The notes beneath the pieces are model-generated. The model made no database searches. It saw nothing but the letters and a program-made list of their open reading frames with translations, and had not been told where the DNA came from. The position numbers and the translations under genes were made by a program. 64,000 bases of DNA from Atopobacter phocae ATCC BAA-285 (GTDB lineage Bacteria; Bacillota; Bacilli; Lactobacillales; Aerococcaceae), in contig NZ_JAGN01000002.1 of the NCBI RefSeq assembly GCF_000526675.1, forward strand, positions 1 to 64,000, given 5' to 3'. Of this stretch, positions 8,573-17,119 are shown one piece after another; within the stretch, counting starts at the first letter, position 1; each line of letters starts with the position of its first letter.

Positions 8573-11500
8573 TTAATTATTTTCTTCAGTTTTCTTCATC
8601 GTCATTGGCGCTAAACCTAACCCAACTAATGCCATAAGGGCTGCCGTTTGATAAACCGTTGCTTCGCCTGTTTGTGGTAAAGCACTTTGGGTTGTTAGTT
8701 GAACTTGTTTGCTTATTTCTTTAGCGGATTGAATCGCTAATGTTTGAGCTAATTGGTCTGTCGCTTTTTTAAGTGCTTGTTGCTCTTCTTTAGCTTTTTC
8801 AACTAATGGTTTTAATGTTTCTTTGTTCAATGCTTTTGTGTCAGTTGATGGCTCAACGTTAGGCGTTTGCGCATCTTTTGATGGTTTATTATCCGGTTTG
8901 ATGGTTTCATCTGTCCCTTTTAACTGATCTTGAGCATCTTGTTTTTCTGTTTGAATGCCTGGTACTAATGGCGTCATTGGCACAGTTTCTTTTGGTGTTT
9001 CGCCATTTAGTTTTGTATTTGGCTTTGTATTTGGTTCTTCATTTTGTTTGCCTGGTGCTGATGGTTTTATCGGATTCGTTTCTTTTCCTTCTGACGTTTG
9101 GTCATTTGGCTGTTGTTTAATTGGTTTGCCTGGTACTAATGGTTTCATTGGTACGGTCTTTGGCTTTTCTTGTTTAAGTGGTGTAAATTCATCTGATGGC
9201 AATGCACCTGGACGAACATACATTGTATTATTTCCTGCATCGATATAAATTACACGATTTGTATCTAGTTGAGTAAATACATAATCTGCTGTTTTCTTTT
9301 TATTTACACGATCTACAATTTGAAAACCAATTTTCTTAGCATTTGTTGCTAAAGGTACATCCACATAATGACCGATGTCATCTACACCTGAAAATGCTTG
9401 GGCTTCCATTGGCCATTTATCTTTATCGTTATCTGTCTTTGCATGTTCTGCATCAAACCAAACCCATGCACCTAAATTTTGTGAAGAGGTACTTGGTAGC
9501 GGTGATTGATCATCAGTTGCAGTAGGTCCGTTATAATAAATTCTTACATGCCCATCTTTTAAATTATCTGGAGTTGTCACAACGGACTTCGCTTCTTGAA
9601 TGATTCCTCGATCTACTGATAATAGAACTGTTCCGCCTTCTTTAATCGTTGGCATCATCAGTTGAACTTCACCCGCATCATTTGATTGATACGTTTGATT
9701 ACTATAATGATCCGTTACAATAGCATTTGGTGTTGTTTTTAATGTTAAATGCATTGGTGCTGATGACAAGTTATAACCAATGTATACGTCATTTGTTGTT
9801 GTATTGGCTGAACGCATTTGAACAGTTGGTTTTACTGCCTTTTTGCCTTGGCTTCGTTTGGATAATAACCAGCGTTCTGCATCTGATCCACCCACTACTT
9901 CTAGCGTACCACGTGCTAATAATTCCGAATGATCTTTTCTGAATTGAAGTAATTTTTTGTAATGTCTTAGTACAGGGCTAGTTTCGACCTTATTCCAGTC
10001 TAAATCATAACGGTTGCCATATTCTGGCCAATTATTCGCTCCACTTTGCCCTAATTCTTCACCATAGTAAATCACCGGTTGTCCTTTTGACATCATTTGT
10101 AAAGTTGCAGCAATTAAGGCGAGGTCTTTTTTATGTGCTAAATTTTTGTATATAAATCCGTCTTCGTCATGACTACTTAAAAATTGTCCTAATGTTTCGT
10201 TACTTGTTAATTTTTGGTTCCGTTTAATTAATTCATCATGTGCTTCTTGTAATTGACCATTAATTAATTGTTTCGCAATATTCTTGAACCCAAAGTCTAA
10301 CAAGCTGTCCATCATACCATAGCCTAAATGACCTTTTGTATCTCTGTATTCTGCGTCCCATGACTCCCCGATTAAATGGAATCCTGGATCAATTTGAACG
10401 AGCTCATTTTTAAAGTGTTGCCATGTTTCAGGATCAACGTGCTTCACTGTATCGACACGGTAAGCATAAATTGAATTACCTTTTTCTGTTTTAGCTGTTT
10501 TCAGCCATTGTTTTTGCCAGTCAACCAGTTGTTTACGTACGTTGTGATCTTCTGTTTTAAAGTCAGGTAATCCAGCTAAAGTAGAATGAATTGGATCACT
10601 ATCAACATTGTCAGCAGCGTTTTGACGTAACATGCCTTCGAATCGTTTACGTTCTGCTTCGGTTGGGAATCCTGGTGCATTTCTGTTTCCTTTTCCATCC
10701 ATTCCATATCCTGCATGGTTTAAAACGACGTCAACCATAATTTGAATGCCTTTTTCAGCCGCTTTGTCAATTAATTCATGAAACTCTTTAAGTGTTCCTA
10801 AATGTGGATTTAATTTTTCGAAATCTGATGCCCAATAACCATGATACCCGTAGTACGCACCATTTTTTGTTCCATAAGATGGATTATGTTCAACGTTTTG
10901 AACAATTGGTGTCACCCAAATCGTATTCACGCCTAAATCGCTTAAATAATCTAATTTTTCTGTGATTCCTTTGAAGTCTCCACCGCGATAAACACCCCGT
11001 TGATTTTTAGCTTCAGCGTATGGTAAATGATTTGGATTATTATTCTCTTTGTTTCCATCGTTAAAGCGATCTGTTACCATGAAATAAATAACGCGTTCAT
11101 CCCAATCAAAGGTTCCCGGTTTTTTATTGCGTTCAACCACTTCTACTTCAGTTGTTAAATGATATTCGCGGTATTTAGAATCCATAACCGTTACTGGGAT
11201 TTTATATTTGCCCGGTTTTACATTATGGTTTACTGAAAAGCTTACTTTCTTCAAAATAGGAGATATTAATTGAACGCTTGGTCCACCTACTGCAGATATA
11301 TCTGCTTTAATGCCTGTAATTTGAGCTTTCTCTTCGCCAGTCGCTTGAATCGACAATACAGCTGATTGGTCATAATGAATTGCTCGGTTCACTGATGCTG
11401 TAACATTTAATGAAATCGGTGCATCTGGATTTGCTTCACCGTGGTTATAGAATGGGTCTTTAAAAATAATGAAATCTTCATCTTTTAAGAAGATTTGTCC

Positions 11501-12502
11501 GCCAGAATTTTTTCTTAAGACAGATAAATCTCTTGATTGATACCATTTGTCATTAGATTTCTCTTTGTTGACTAATAGGAATTTTAAGTTGGATTCAATT
11601 CCTTTCGAAAGTGGAACGTCGATATATCGTCCGAACGAACCTTCTTCTTTAAATTCGATGGCATCTGTTACACCTTTATTAGAATCACTATGCTTTTGTG
11701 CGTCGCCCCATAACCATACAGACCACCCTTTATAATCTCCGTCTGTTCGCTTGTAGTTAATACGCAATACATTTTCTTCTAATGGTTTATAATCGCGTTG
11801 AGCGAAATCCGGTTCAACCCACGCTTCTTTTTGCGATTGGTCTCTTAAATGAATCGCTTTATTGCCTTCTTCAACCTTTTTCCCATTTTTTAATAAAATA
11901 TAGTTGATATCACTTGGCACAGCTGATTGCTTAATGTCTACGTAACTTCCGTAAGCTGTTGTATGGTCTGATTCAATCGGAGTTGCACCATCAGGCCAAG
12001 GGGCAACATCTTGTGAGATTTTTTCTACACCTCCCCAAACCCAAACGCTATATTTATCTTCATTGGTTGTTTTTATTCCTTTAAAATGTATGCGGAAATT
12101 TCCATTTTGAACTGCCGGCGCTTCTTTTTCTACGTTTTGTACTTGAGTTGGTGTAGTTGTTTCTGACACATCACCTGTTTTAAATTTCTTCTCTTCCGTT
12201 AGTGTTTCTTCCTTTTTTGAATCCGATGCAGTTACTTTTGTATCTTCTTCAGATAAATCACTTGCGACAGCTGATGTTTCTTGTGCATTTAGTGCAACCG
12301 GTTGCTCTTTATCGTTTAAAATTTCTAATCGTTCTGTTGTTCCACTCTCTTTTACACTATCAGCTAAAATTGTTGAATGGTTAATACTTGGTGCGAAAAA
12401 TAACCCTGTAAATAGTAATACTGAACCTACGCCTGTTTTCAAACGGCGAATACTGTATCGTTGAACTGTCTTTTCAACTTGAAATTCTTCCATTTTTTTC
12501 AA
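8573..12502 (-). CDS. Cell-wall-anchored alpha-amylase/amylopullulanase-type GH13 enzyme
   Basis: An extracellular alpha-glucan hydrolase (1309 aa) anchored to the wall. A YSIRR-type signal peptide is followed by two CBM41/PUD-like starch-binding modules (about 135-235 and 245-355, each with an FRIHFKG/LRINYKR start and a WVWG/WLWG motif), a GH13 catalytic domain (about 465-900), a third PUD-like module (about 985-1085, YYNGP..GAWVWF), a Pro-rich linker with three LVPG/SAPG repeats, and LPQTGE (1275-1280). GH13 residues: RVDTVKHVD (nucleophile Asp), GESWDAEY (acid Glu), SSHDEDGF (transition-state Asp). The pullulanase signature YNWGYDP is absent, so alpha-1,4 activity is more likely than debranching. 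The start is a TTG at 12502, 8 nt after AAAGGGG; the ATG at 12493 is too far from it. The enzyme would degrade host glycogen or starch. Confidence 0.9.
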   Translation of the reverse strand: MKKMEEFQVEKTVQRYSIRRLKTGVGSVLLFTGLFFAPSINHSTILADSVKESGTTERLEILNDKEQPVALNAQETSAVASDLSEEDTKVTASDSKKEETLTEEKKFKTGDVSETTTPTQVQNVEKEAPAVQNGNFRIHFKGIKTTNEDKYSVWVWGGVEKISQDVAPWPDGATPIESDHTTAYGSYVDIKQSAVPSDINYILLKNGKKVEEGNKAIHLRDQSQKEAWVEPDFAQRDYKPLEENVLRINYKRTDGDYKGWSVWLWGDAQKHSDSNKGVTDAIEFKEEGSFGRYIDVPLSKGIESNLKFLLVNKEKSNDKWYQSRDLSVLRKNSGGQIFLKDEDFIIFKDPFYNHGEANPDAPISLNVTASVNRAIHYDQSAVLSIQATGEEKAQITGIKADISAVGGPSVQLISPILKKVSFSVNHNVKPGKYKIPVTVMDSKYREYHLTTEVEVVERNKKPGTFDWDERVIYFMVTDRFNDGNKENNNPNHLPYAEAKNQRGVYRGGDFKGITEKLDYLSDLGVNTIWVTPIVQNVEHNPSYGTKNGAYYGYHGYWASDFEKLNPHLGTLKEFHELIDKAAEKGIQIMVDVVLNHAGYGMDGKGNRNAPGFPTEAERKRFEGMLRQNAADNVDSDPIHSTLAGLPDFKTEDHNVRKQLVDWQKQWLKTAKTEKGNSIYAYRVDTVKHVDPETWQHFKNELVQIDPGFHLIGESWDAEYRDTKGHLGYGMMDSLLDFGFKNIAKQLINGQLQEAHDELIKRNQKLTSNETLGQFLSSHDEDGFIYKNLAHKKDLALIAATLQMMSKGQPVIYYGEELGQSGANNWPEYGNRYDLDWNKVETSPVLRHYKKLLQFRKDHSELLARGTLEVVGGSDAERWLLSKRSQGKKAVKPTVQMRSANTTTNDVYIGYNLSSAPMHLTLKTTPNAIVTDHYSNQTYQSNDAGEVQLMMPTIKEGGTVLLSVDRGIIQEAKSVVTTPDNLKDGHVRIYYNGPTATDDQSPLPSTSSQNLGAWVWFDAEHAKTDNDKDKWPMEAQAFSGVDDIGHYVDVPLATNAKKIGFQIVDRVNKKKTADYVFTQLDTNRVIYIDAGNNTMYVRPGALPSDEFTPLKQEKPKTVPMKPLVPGKPIKQQPNDQTSEGKETNPIKPSAPGKQNEEPNTKPNTKLNGETPKETVPMTPLVPGIQTEKQDAQDQLKGTDETIKPDNKPSKDAQTPNVEPSTDTKALNKETLKPLVEKAKEEQQALKKATDQLAQTLAIQSAKEISKQVQLTTQSALPQTGEATVYQTAALMALVGLGLAPMTMKKTEENN

Positions 12503-12545
12503 TTTTTATACCCCTTTCTTTAATCCCATCCTTATGTTCCCGTTT

Positions 12546-12574
12546 ATTATACATTTAAGAGAAAACGTTTGCAA
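12546..12574 (-). promoter_or_regulatory. Amylase promoter overlapped by a cre-like site
   Basis: TTGCAA (12574-12569), a 17-nt spacer and TATAAT (12551-12546). The 14-mer TGCAAACGTTTTCT (12573-12560) matches the catabolite-responsive element pattern TGNNANCGNTNNCW and covers the -35 region and spacer. This suggests CcpA repression of the amylase when preferred sugars are present. Confidence 0.72.
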
Positions 12575-12627
12575 CATCTAACAATAATTATTTTATAAAG
12601 AATCTAATTTCTTCTCTCCTATATAAA

Positions 12628-12658
12628 AAAACATCTATGGCAATCACCCATAGATGTT
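12628..12658 (-). terminator. Intrinsic terminator after the small secreted protein gene
   Basis: An 11-bp stem (AACATCTATGG / CCATAGATGTT) with a 7-nt loop, followed by seven T on the minus strand. It lies about 100 nt after the stop of the 187-aa gene. Confidence 0.85.
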
Positions 12659-12753
12659 AATCATATTTTTCATATTTTAATGTTCTCACTTAATTTTATA
12701 CTTTCAATTATTATTTTTTACTATATATTATGTTTGTTAATCACGCTAATGTA

Positions 12754-13317
12754 TTATTTGAAAAGATTCTGTACCCAACTCGTAAAGTTTCCCCAAGTAT
12801 TTCGGAAAGGATCACTTACTTTAGTTTTCCATGACTTAGAATTGTCATATTTGACATATCTTTCATATAAACTCTCGTTTCTATCTTTTTCGCGTTCTTC
12901 TCTTCTTTCTGCTTCTTCTTTTTCTACTGCAGCCTTGCTACGGTACACAGCCGTTCCTAAATATACATTACCGTCTGCTGCTATTTTTAATCTAATAGTA
13001 TCACTTTCTTCTAAGGGTCTATGTAGTTGTACCGTATAGTATCCTTTTCCATCTGCTCGAAAACTTGGTTTCTTTTTATTTTTTTCCTTATCTTTTTCAA
13101 AATTAAAGTTTTGTTCTACATTATTAACATAAGGGATAACATATCCATTATCGTAGATTTTAACTGTGAATTTATCTTGCCCTATTTTCATATTAGTAAC
13201 TTCAACAGGTGGATATTTTTGCCCTGCCCTTGCAAAATCATTAGAATCGTCCGCTTTTACACTGACTGATAAACCAATTGCTAACATCGTAAATAATAAC
13301 ATTATTTTTTTGATCAT
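12754..13317 (-). CDS. Small secreted protein of unknown function
   Basis: A 187-aa exported protein I do not recognise. A signal peptide (MIKKIMLLFTMLAIGLSVSVKA, cleavage near DDSND) precedes a beta-rich domain (about 35-120, with VTNMKIGQDKFTVKIYDNG and VQLHRPLEESDTIRLKI) that looks like an Ig-like or carbohydrate-binding sandwich. This is followed by a highly charged helix (EKEEAERREEREKDRNE) and an aromatic C-terminus (WGNFTSWVQNLFK). There is no LPXTG and no membrane anchor. A GTG at 13326 also opens the frame, but the AAGGAAG site is 8 nt before the ATG at 13317. It has its own terminator and sits between two wall-anchored proteins. Function unknown; a secreted partner of the neighbouring surface proteins is only a guess. 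Confidence 0.75.
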   Translation of the reverse strand: MIKKIMLLFTMLAIGLSVSVKADDSNDFARAGQKYPPVEVTNMKIGQDKFTVKIYDNGYVIPYVNNVEQNFNFEKDKEKNKKKPSFRADGKGYYTVQLHRPLEESDTIRLKIAADGNVYLGTAVYRSKAAVEKEEAERREEREKDRNESLYERYVKYDNSKSWKTKVSDPFRNTWGNFTSWVQNLFK

Positions 13318-13388
13318 TTTATCCACTTCCTTTTTATATAACTATTACGCTTAATTTAAACAGATACGTTTTGATCAATTCATCAATT

Positions 13389-13430
13389 GTTACAAAAAGC
13401 GCCCTCCATTAAGAGCGCGCTTATTGTAAC
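13389..13430 (-). terminator. Large hairpin after the second VWA wall protein
   Basis: An extended inverted repeat (GTTACAATAAGCGC... / GCGCTTTTTGTAAC) 45 nt after the stop at 13476. The T run lies inside the 3' arm, so it may act in the minus direction as an imperfect intrinsic terminator. Confidence 0.65.
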
Positions 13431-13475
13431 AAAGATGTTCAGACCTTTGATTTTTAGTTATTTCATTGAACAATT

Positions 13476-16157
13476 TTAATTTTCTTGTTCTTTTGTTTTA
13501 GTTGAGCGAATACCTAGGCCTAATCCTTCTATTAATGCAAGACTTGCTAAGGCATAGTGTGAACCCTCACCTGTTTGAGGCAATGTTGCTTGTTGAGTAT
13601 TTGATGGTGTAGATGTTTGACCTTTGTTTTGATCTTCCGCTTTTTCTTCGTGTTTTGGTTGATCTTTCTTAGGCATTTCTTCTACTTTTGGCTGTTCTTT
13701 TTCATCCTTTGCATCCTCATGTTTTTCAACTTTTGGTGCTTTTTCCGGTGCTTGATGTTTATTTAATGCATCTTTTCCATCATTTTGTGTTTCTTTATTA
13801 GGTTTTTCTTTCTTAGGTACTTCTTGTTTTGGTACTTCTTGTTTTGGTACTTCTTGTTTTGGTTCATCTTTCTTAGGACTTACTTCAGGTTTTTTAGGCA
13901 ATGGTTTAGATTCTTTCGGCATGTCTTTCTTAGGTTCTTGATGTTCACCTTTTCCTAAGTTTTCTTCTTTTGGCTTAGGTGCTGGTGTTTGAGATAATTC
14001 TGGTGTTTTTTCTGATTCATTTTTACCTGCATTATCATGATTTAAATCTTCTTGGCCTGAATCATTTGGTTTATCCATTGAACCATTGTTTTCTAGTTCA
14101 GGTTGGTTATTTCCATTGTCTTGAGGTTGTTCTTTTACTGGTGGAACAACTTCAGGTGTTGGTTTTTTATCATCCTCATGCACTGGTGGTGCTTGTTGTT
14201 CATCTTCTTTTTTAGGTACATCTTGACCTTGAGGTTCAATTGGTTGTTGAGGTTGTTCTTGAACTTTTAAATCAGTTAGTTTTGGAACTTTAATTTGTTC
14301 TTCTTTATCTTTGTTAAAGACTTTATAAGTTAATTTGGAGTCGATTGTATTATTTACATCAGAAACGCTTAATTTATAAGTCATCTTAACCGGTTTTTTT
14401 GAAAAATCATCTTTATTTAACTTCCACGTTACATTTGCTGGGTTTTTCCAAAATATTAAAGTTGTAGACATAGGTGTATATTCACTATTGCCAACAGTTT
14501 GTGTTAATGAGTCTTTTATCAATTTAGCATCATCTGGTAAGATATCCTTTATTTCAATGTTATTTAAAGTGAATCTTGAACGAATATCTTCGTCTTTCGA
14601 ATTCATGATATCAAAAAATTTGCCGTCACTTGACATTCTTTTAATTAATCTATCATATTTCGTTTCGGAATTATTTATATTTATAGCATGAATATGGATC
14701 CCAGCTTTTTGAGCTAATCTAGCTTCCGAAATCGCATTATTAATATGATTATAATAGATAATTTTACGTGGTTGAGTAACTGTTTCAATTAGTTTTTGAG
14801 CAGCATCATCATACGGATCATTATCTTTTATTATATTTTTAAAGAAACTGCCTTGTTTCGACAGCCATTTAAATGGACTATTTGGACTAATTTTCTCCAT
14901 GATTTTTTTTGTTACCGTTCCACTTGGTTTGCCATCTTTCATCTGCTTTCCTAATGAATGGATGTGAGTACCTTCACCAATTTTTGTATTATAATCGTAA
15001 ACATCTTCTTCTGTATCTTTTGTTTCTTTCAATCGAATATAATTTAATTGTGGAAATGCATAAGAAGCTAGTTTGCCCAATCCCCCTGTCAAATAGCTAG
15101 GGAACTTTATATTAAAGAAAGCACCTAATTTTTCAGCATCTTCTATTACATAATGAGATTTGTGGGTTGTTTGATATGGAATTAGATTAAACAAATATCT
15201 AGTATCTGTAACTTCTTTAACATCATCAATTGGTAAAATGTTTTCTAAATTCTCTTTATTAACTCCATAGCTATAATTTGCTTTCCCATGAGTTAGTAAT
15301 ACAATATGCTGCTCTTTGTGTGGTTGTTTTTTGTCTTGGATTTCTTTAAAATCTTTAAGCGCTTCATGAATTGCACCTTGTGTAAAAGCTCCGTCAACAA
15401 AATGTCCAACTTCTTTTACTTTATCTAATGCATCTAATATTTTTTGTTTATTAGATGTGAATTCGACTAATGTTGTAAATTTAGAATTAAATGTCATTAA
15501 CTGCATGCGATGCAGATTATTTTCATTATCTAAAAGTACATCAGCTAATTTTTTAATACTTTCTTTTGCTTTTTCTAATCGATTATCTTTCCCCATTATA
15601 TTTGATGTGTCTAATAACACACTAACATCAGATCCAAATTCCATTTTTTCTGGATCAACAATTGTTTCTACTTCATAAATAACATTTCCATTTTCATCTG
15701 TAGTTCTTGTGATTTTTTTATTAATTGCACCGATTTTTGTTTGTGTATTTTCTTCTGCGCTTTCAACTACTGGTTTTTTATGGGATTCTTCACCCGTTGT
15801 TTCCTCGGCTTTATTTTGCTTTTCTTCTGCTTCGCTACCTTCAGTTGAAGATGTTACATTTTCAGCAGTTGGTTCTTCATTATTCGTTTGTAATTCTGTA
15901 TCTTTTACCTCCGTTGCATCCACTGCAGTTGCTTGTGGTAACACAATTGTCGTATCGTCTGCCGTTGTTTCTGTTTCAACAGGAGCTGGTGCAGTAATTG
16001 CTGGAGAAGCTGTTTCTGCCGCCATAACTACTGGTGTTGTTGATAAAATGAAGCTTCCTGCTCCAAATGATACTAAGCCGATTGCTAATTTACGTAAAGT
16101 GTACCTTCTAGTGTTTTTCGATAATTTTAATCGATTACTACTACGTTTATTTTTCAT
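13476..16157 (-). CDS. LPXTG wall protein with VWA-like domain and degenerate MIDAS
   Basis: A surface protein (893 aa). A YTLRKLAIGLVS (YSIRK-like) signal peptide is followed by an Ala/Thr/Glu-rich low-complexity stretch (about 50-145), a VWA-like domain (about 170-530), a beta domain, a long Pro/Lys/Glu/Gln wall-spanning region (about 640-850) with EVPKQ repeats, and LPQTGE at 859-864. Compared with the pilus tip protein, DMSGS reads DTSNI and LTDGVPTYSY reads LTHGKANYSY, so two metal ligands of the MIDAS are replaced, while the Thr (GAFTQGA) is kept. The start is the ATG preceded by AAGGAGATTAAACTT. It is monocistronic, with its own promoter and a hairpin downstream. Probably an adhesin or host-binding protein; the ligand is unknown. 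Confidence 0.87.
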   Translation of the reverse strand: MKNKRSSNRLKLSKNTRRYTLRKLAIGLVSFGAGSFILSTTPVVMAAETASPAITAPAPVETETTADDTTIVLPQATAVDATEVKDTELQTNNEEPTAENVTSSTEGSEAEEKQNKAEETTGEESHKKPVVESAEENTQTKIGAINKKITRTTDENGNVIYEVETIVDPEKMEFGSDVSVLLDTSNIMGKDNRLEKAKESIKKLADVLLDNENNLHRMQLMTFNSKFTTLVEFTSNKQKILDALDKVKEVGHFVDGAFTQGAIHEALKDFKEIQDKKQPHKEQHIVLLTHGKANYSYGVNKENLENILPIDDVKEVTDTRYLFNLIPYQTTHKSHYVIEDAEKLGAFFNIKFPSYLTGGLGKLASYAFPQLNYIRLKETKDTEEDVYDYNTKIGEGTHIHSLGKQMKDGKPSGTVTKKIMEKISPNSPFKWLSKQGSFFKNIIKDNDPYDDAAQKLIETVTQPRKIIYYNHINNAISEARLAQKAGIHIHAININNSETKYDRLIKRMSSDGKFFDIMNSKDEDIRSRFTLNNIEIKDILPDDAKLIKDSLTQTVGNSEYTPMSTTLIFWKNPANVTWKLNKDDFSKKPVKMTYKLSVSDVNNTIDSKLTYKVFNKDKEEQIKVPKLTDLKVQEQPQQPIEPQGQDVPKKEDEQQAPPVHEDDKKPTPEVVPPVKEQPQDNGNNQPELENNGSMDKPNDSGQEDLNHDNAGKNESEKTPELSQTPAPKPKEENLGKGEHQEPKKDMPKESKPLPKKPEVSPKKDEPKQEVPKQEVPKQEVPKKEKPNKETQNDGKDALNKHQAPEKAPKVEKHEDAKDEKEQPKVEEMPKKDQPKHEEKAEDQNKGQTSTPSNTQQATLPQTGEGSHYALASLALIEGLGLGIRSTKTKEQEN
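13816..13860 (-). repeat. Three tandem 15-bp repeats in the wall-spanning region
   Basis: Three identical copies of GGTACTTCTTGTTTT (plus strand), encoding QEVPK units in the wall-spanning part of the VWA protein. Exact identity at DNA level points to recent slippage or expansion; copy number is likely to vary between strains. Confidence 0.9.
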
Positions 16158-16211
16158 TAAGTTTAATCTCCTTGAAATTTAGTATTATTCGCTGCGTCAA
16201 TTTTTCAATTT

Positions 16212-16239
16212 ATTATAGCACAGCGTTTTGACAATTCAA
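16212..16239 (-). promoter_or_regulatory. Promoter of the second VWA wall protein
   Basis: TTGAAT (16239-16234), a 16-nt spacer and TATAAT (16217-16212), about 55 nt before the ATG at 16157. Confidence 0.6.
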
Positions 16240-16363
16240 GGATTTTTTTGTATTAAAAGAGTGTTTTTCTATATTATTAGAGAATTTTTAGTTTAAATTA
16301 ATTTATTAACCATTTTAAAAGCATTTTTTAACTTTAATATGTATCGCATTCGTGCTTATTTTA

Positions 16364-17119
16364 TCATTTTTTTGCTTTTTCGTGCTGTAATCGATAAACA
16401 AATGCGGTTACTGGTAAAGTTAACAGTGCGAAGCCACCTGCTAGGCACATGCCTAACACTTGTCCGGTAATAATTTTTGCGTTAACAATCATTTGCCAAG
16501 AATAATGTAGATCAAACACCCAAATGACTAGTCCAATATATTGTCCAAAAAAGGCAAATAATAATGTGTTCACAGTTGTTACTAAAATATCTTGACTCAC
16601 ATTCATTCCACTGCGCATGAGTTGTTTTGGTGAAATGAGCGGATTGGCTAATCGAATTTCGTCCATTGCTGTTGCTACTGCGATAGCGGCGTCGATCACT
16701 GCTCCCATCATTGAGACGAGTACAACCATTAAGCTAATAGCGCGGTAACTAATCCGTCCATTCATTGAGAAGATATCCATCTCATGTAATTCTTCACTAC
16801 TAAACCCGTGAATATAAACTGCATCGAGAAACATCGGTGTGACGAACCAAGCAAAAACAATTAATAATAAGCCCGATAGACATGCTACTTTCATTGCGGT
16901 ATGGTCGCCATTTAAAACTAACGTATTAAAATACAGCATGCCTAACCCTAACAATAGAACTGCCAGTCGTGGGGGCATGCCCATACCAATCAGATGAACC
17001 ATTAAAAAGATACTGCCAATATTAATGAATAAACCAATAAACGCTAAACTGCCACGCTGACCACCCACTGCGGTCATTGCAATAAAAACGATTAAACTCA
17101 TTAAAACAATTGCATTCAT
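16364..17119 (-). CDS. YibE/F-like multispanning membrane protein (second of pair)
   Basis: A 251-aa polytopic inner-membrane protein with about seven hydrophobic helices, belonging to the YibE/F-like family. It contains the family stretch GAVIDAAIAVATAMDEI and a conserved RSGMNVSQDI segment. The frame stays open 46 codons further, but the real start is the ATG at 17119, which overlaps the TAA of the preceding gene by one base (TAATG) and has AAAAGGGGGGC before it. The two genes are therefore translationally coupled. The function of the family is not established; export or a channel role has been suggested only by topology. No clear terminator follows. Confidence 0.8.
   Translation of the reverse strand: MNAIVLMSLIVFIAMTAVGGQRGSLAFIGLFINIGSIFLMVHLIGMGMPPRLAVLLLGLGMLYFNTLVLNGDHTAMKVACLSGLLLIVFAWFVTPMFLDAVYIHGFSSEELHEMDIFSMNGRISYRAISLMVVLVSMMGAVIDAAIAVATAMDEIRLANPLISPKQLMRSGMNVSQDILVTTVNTLLFAFFGQYIGLVIWVFDLHYSWQMIVNAKIITGQVLGMCLAGGFALLTLPVTAFVYRLQHEKAKK

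Noticed and set aside
12680-13354. Plus-strand frames of 119, 80 and 62 aa around the small secreted protein
   Set aside because: They are AT-rich antisense shadows without SD or promoter, rich in Phe/Leu/Ile from reverse-complemented Lys/Glu codons.
13816-13860. Tandem 15-bp repeats considered as a CRISPR array
   Set aside because: There are no spacers; the units are contiguous, in frame and encode QEVPK. The same holds for 63899-64000. No CRISPR array is visible in the window.
15709-16182. 157-aa open frame on the plus strand opposite the VWA wall-protein gene
   Set aside because: It is the complement of a Thr/Glu/Ala-rich coding region, has no ribosome site and lies wholly inside a clearly real gene.
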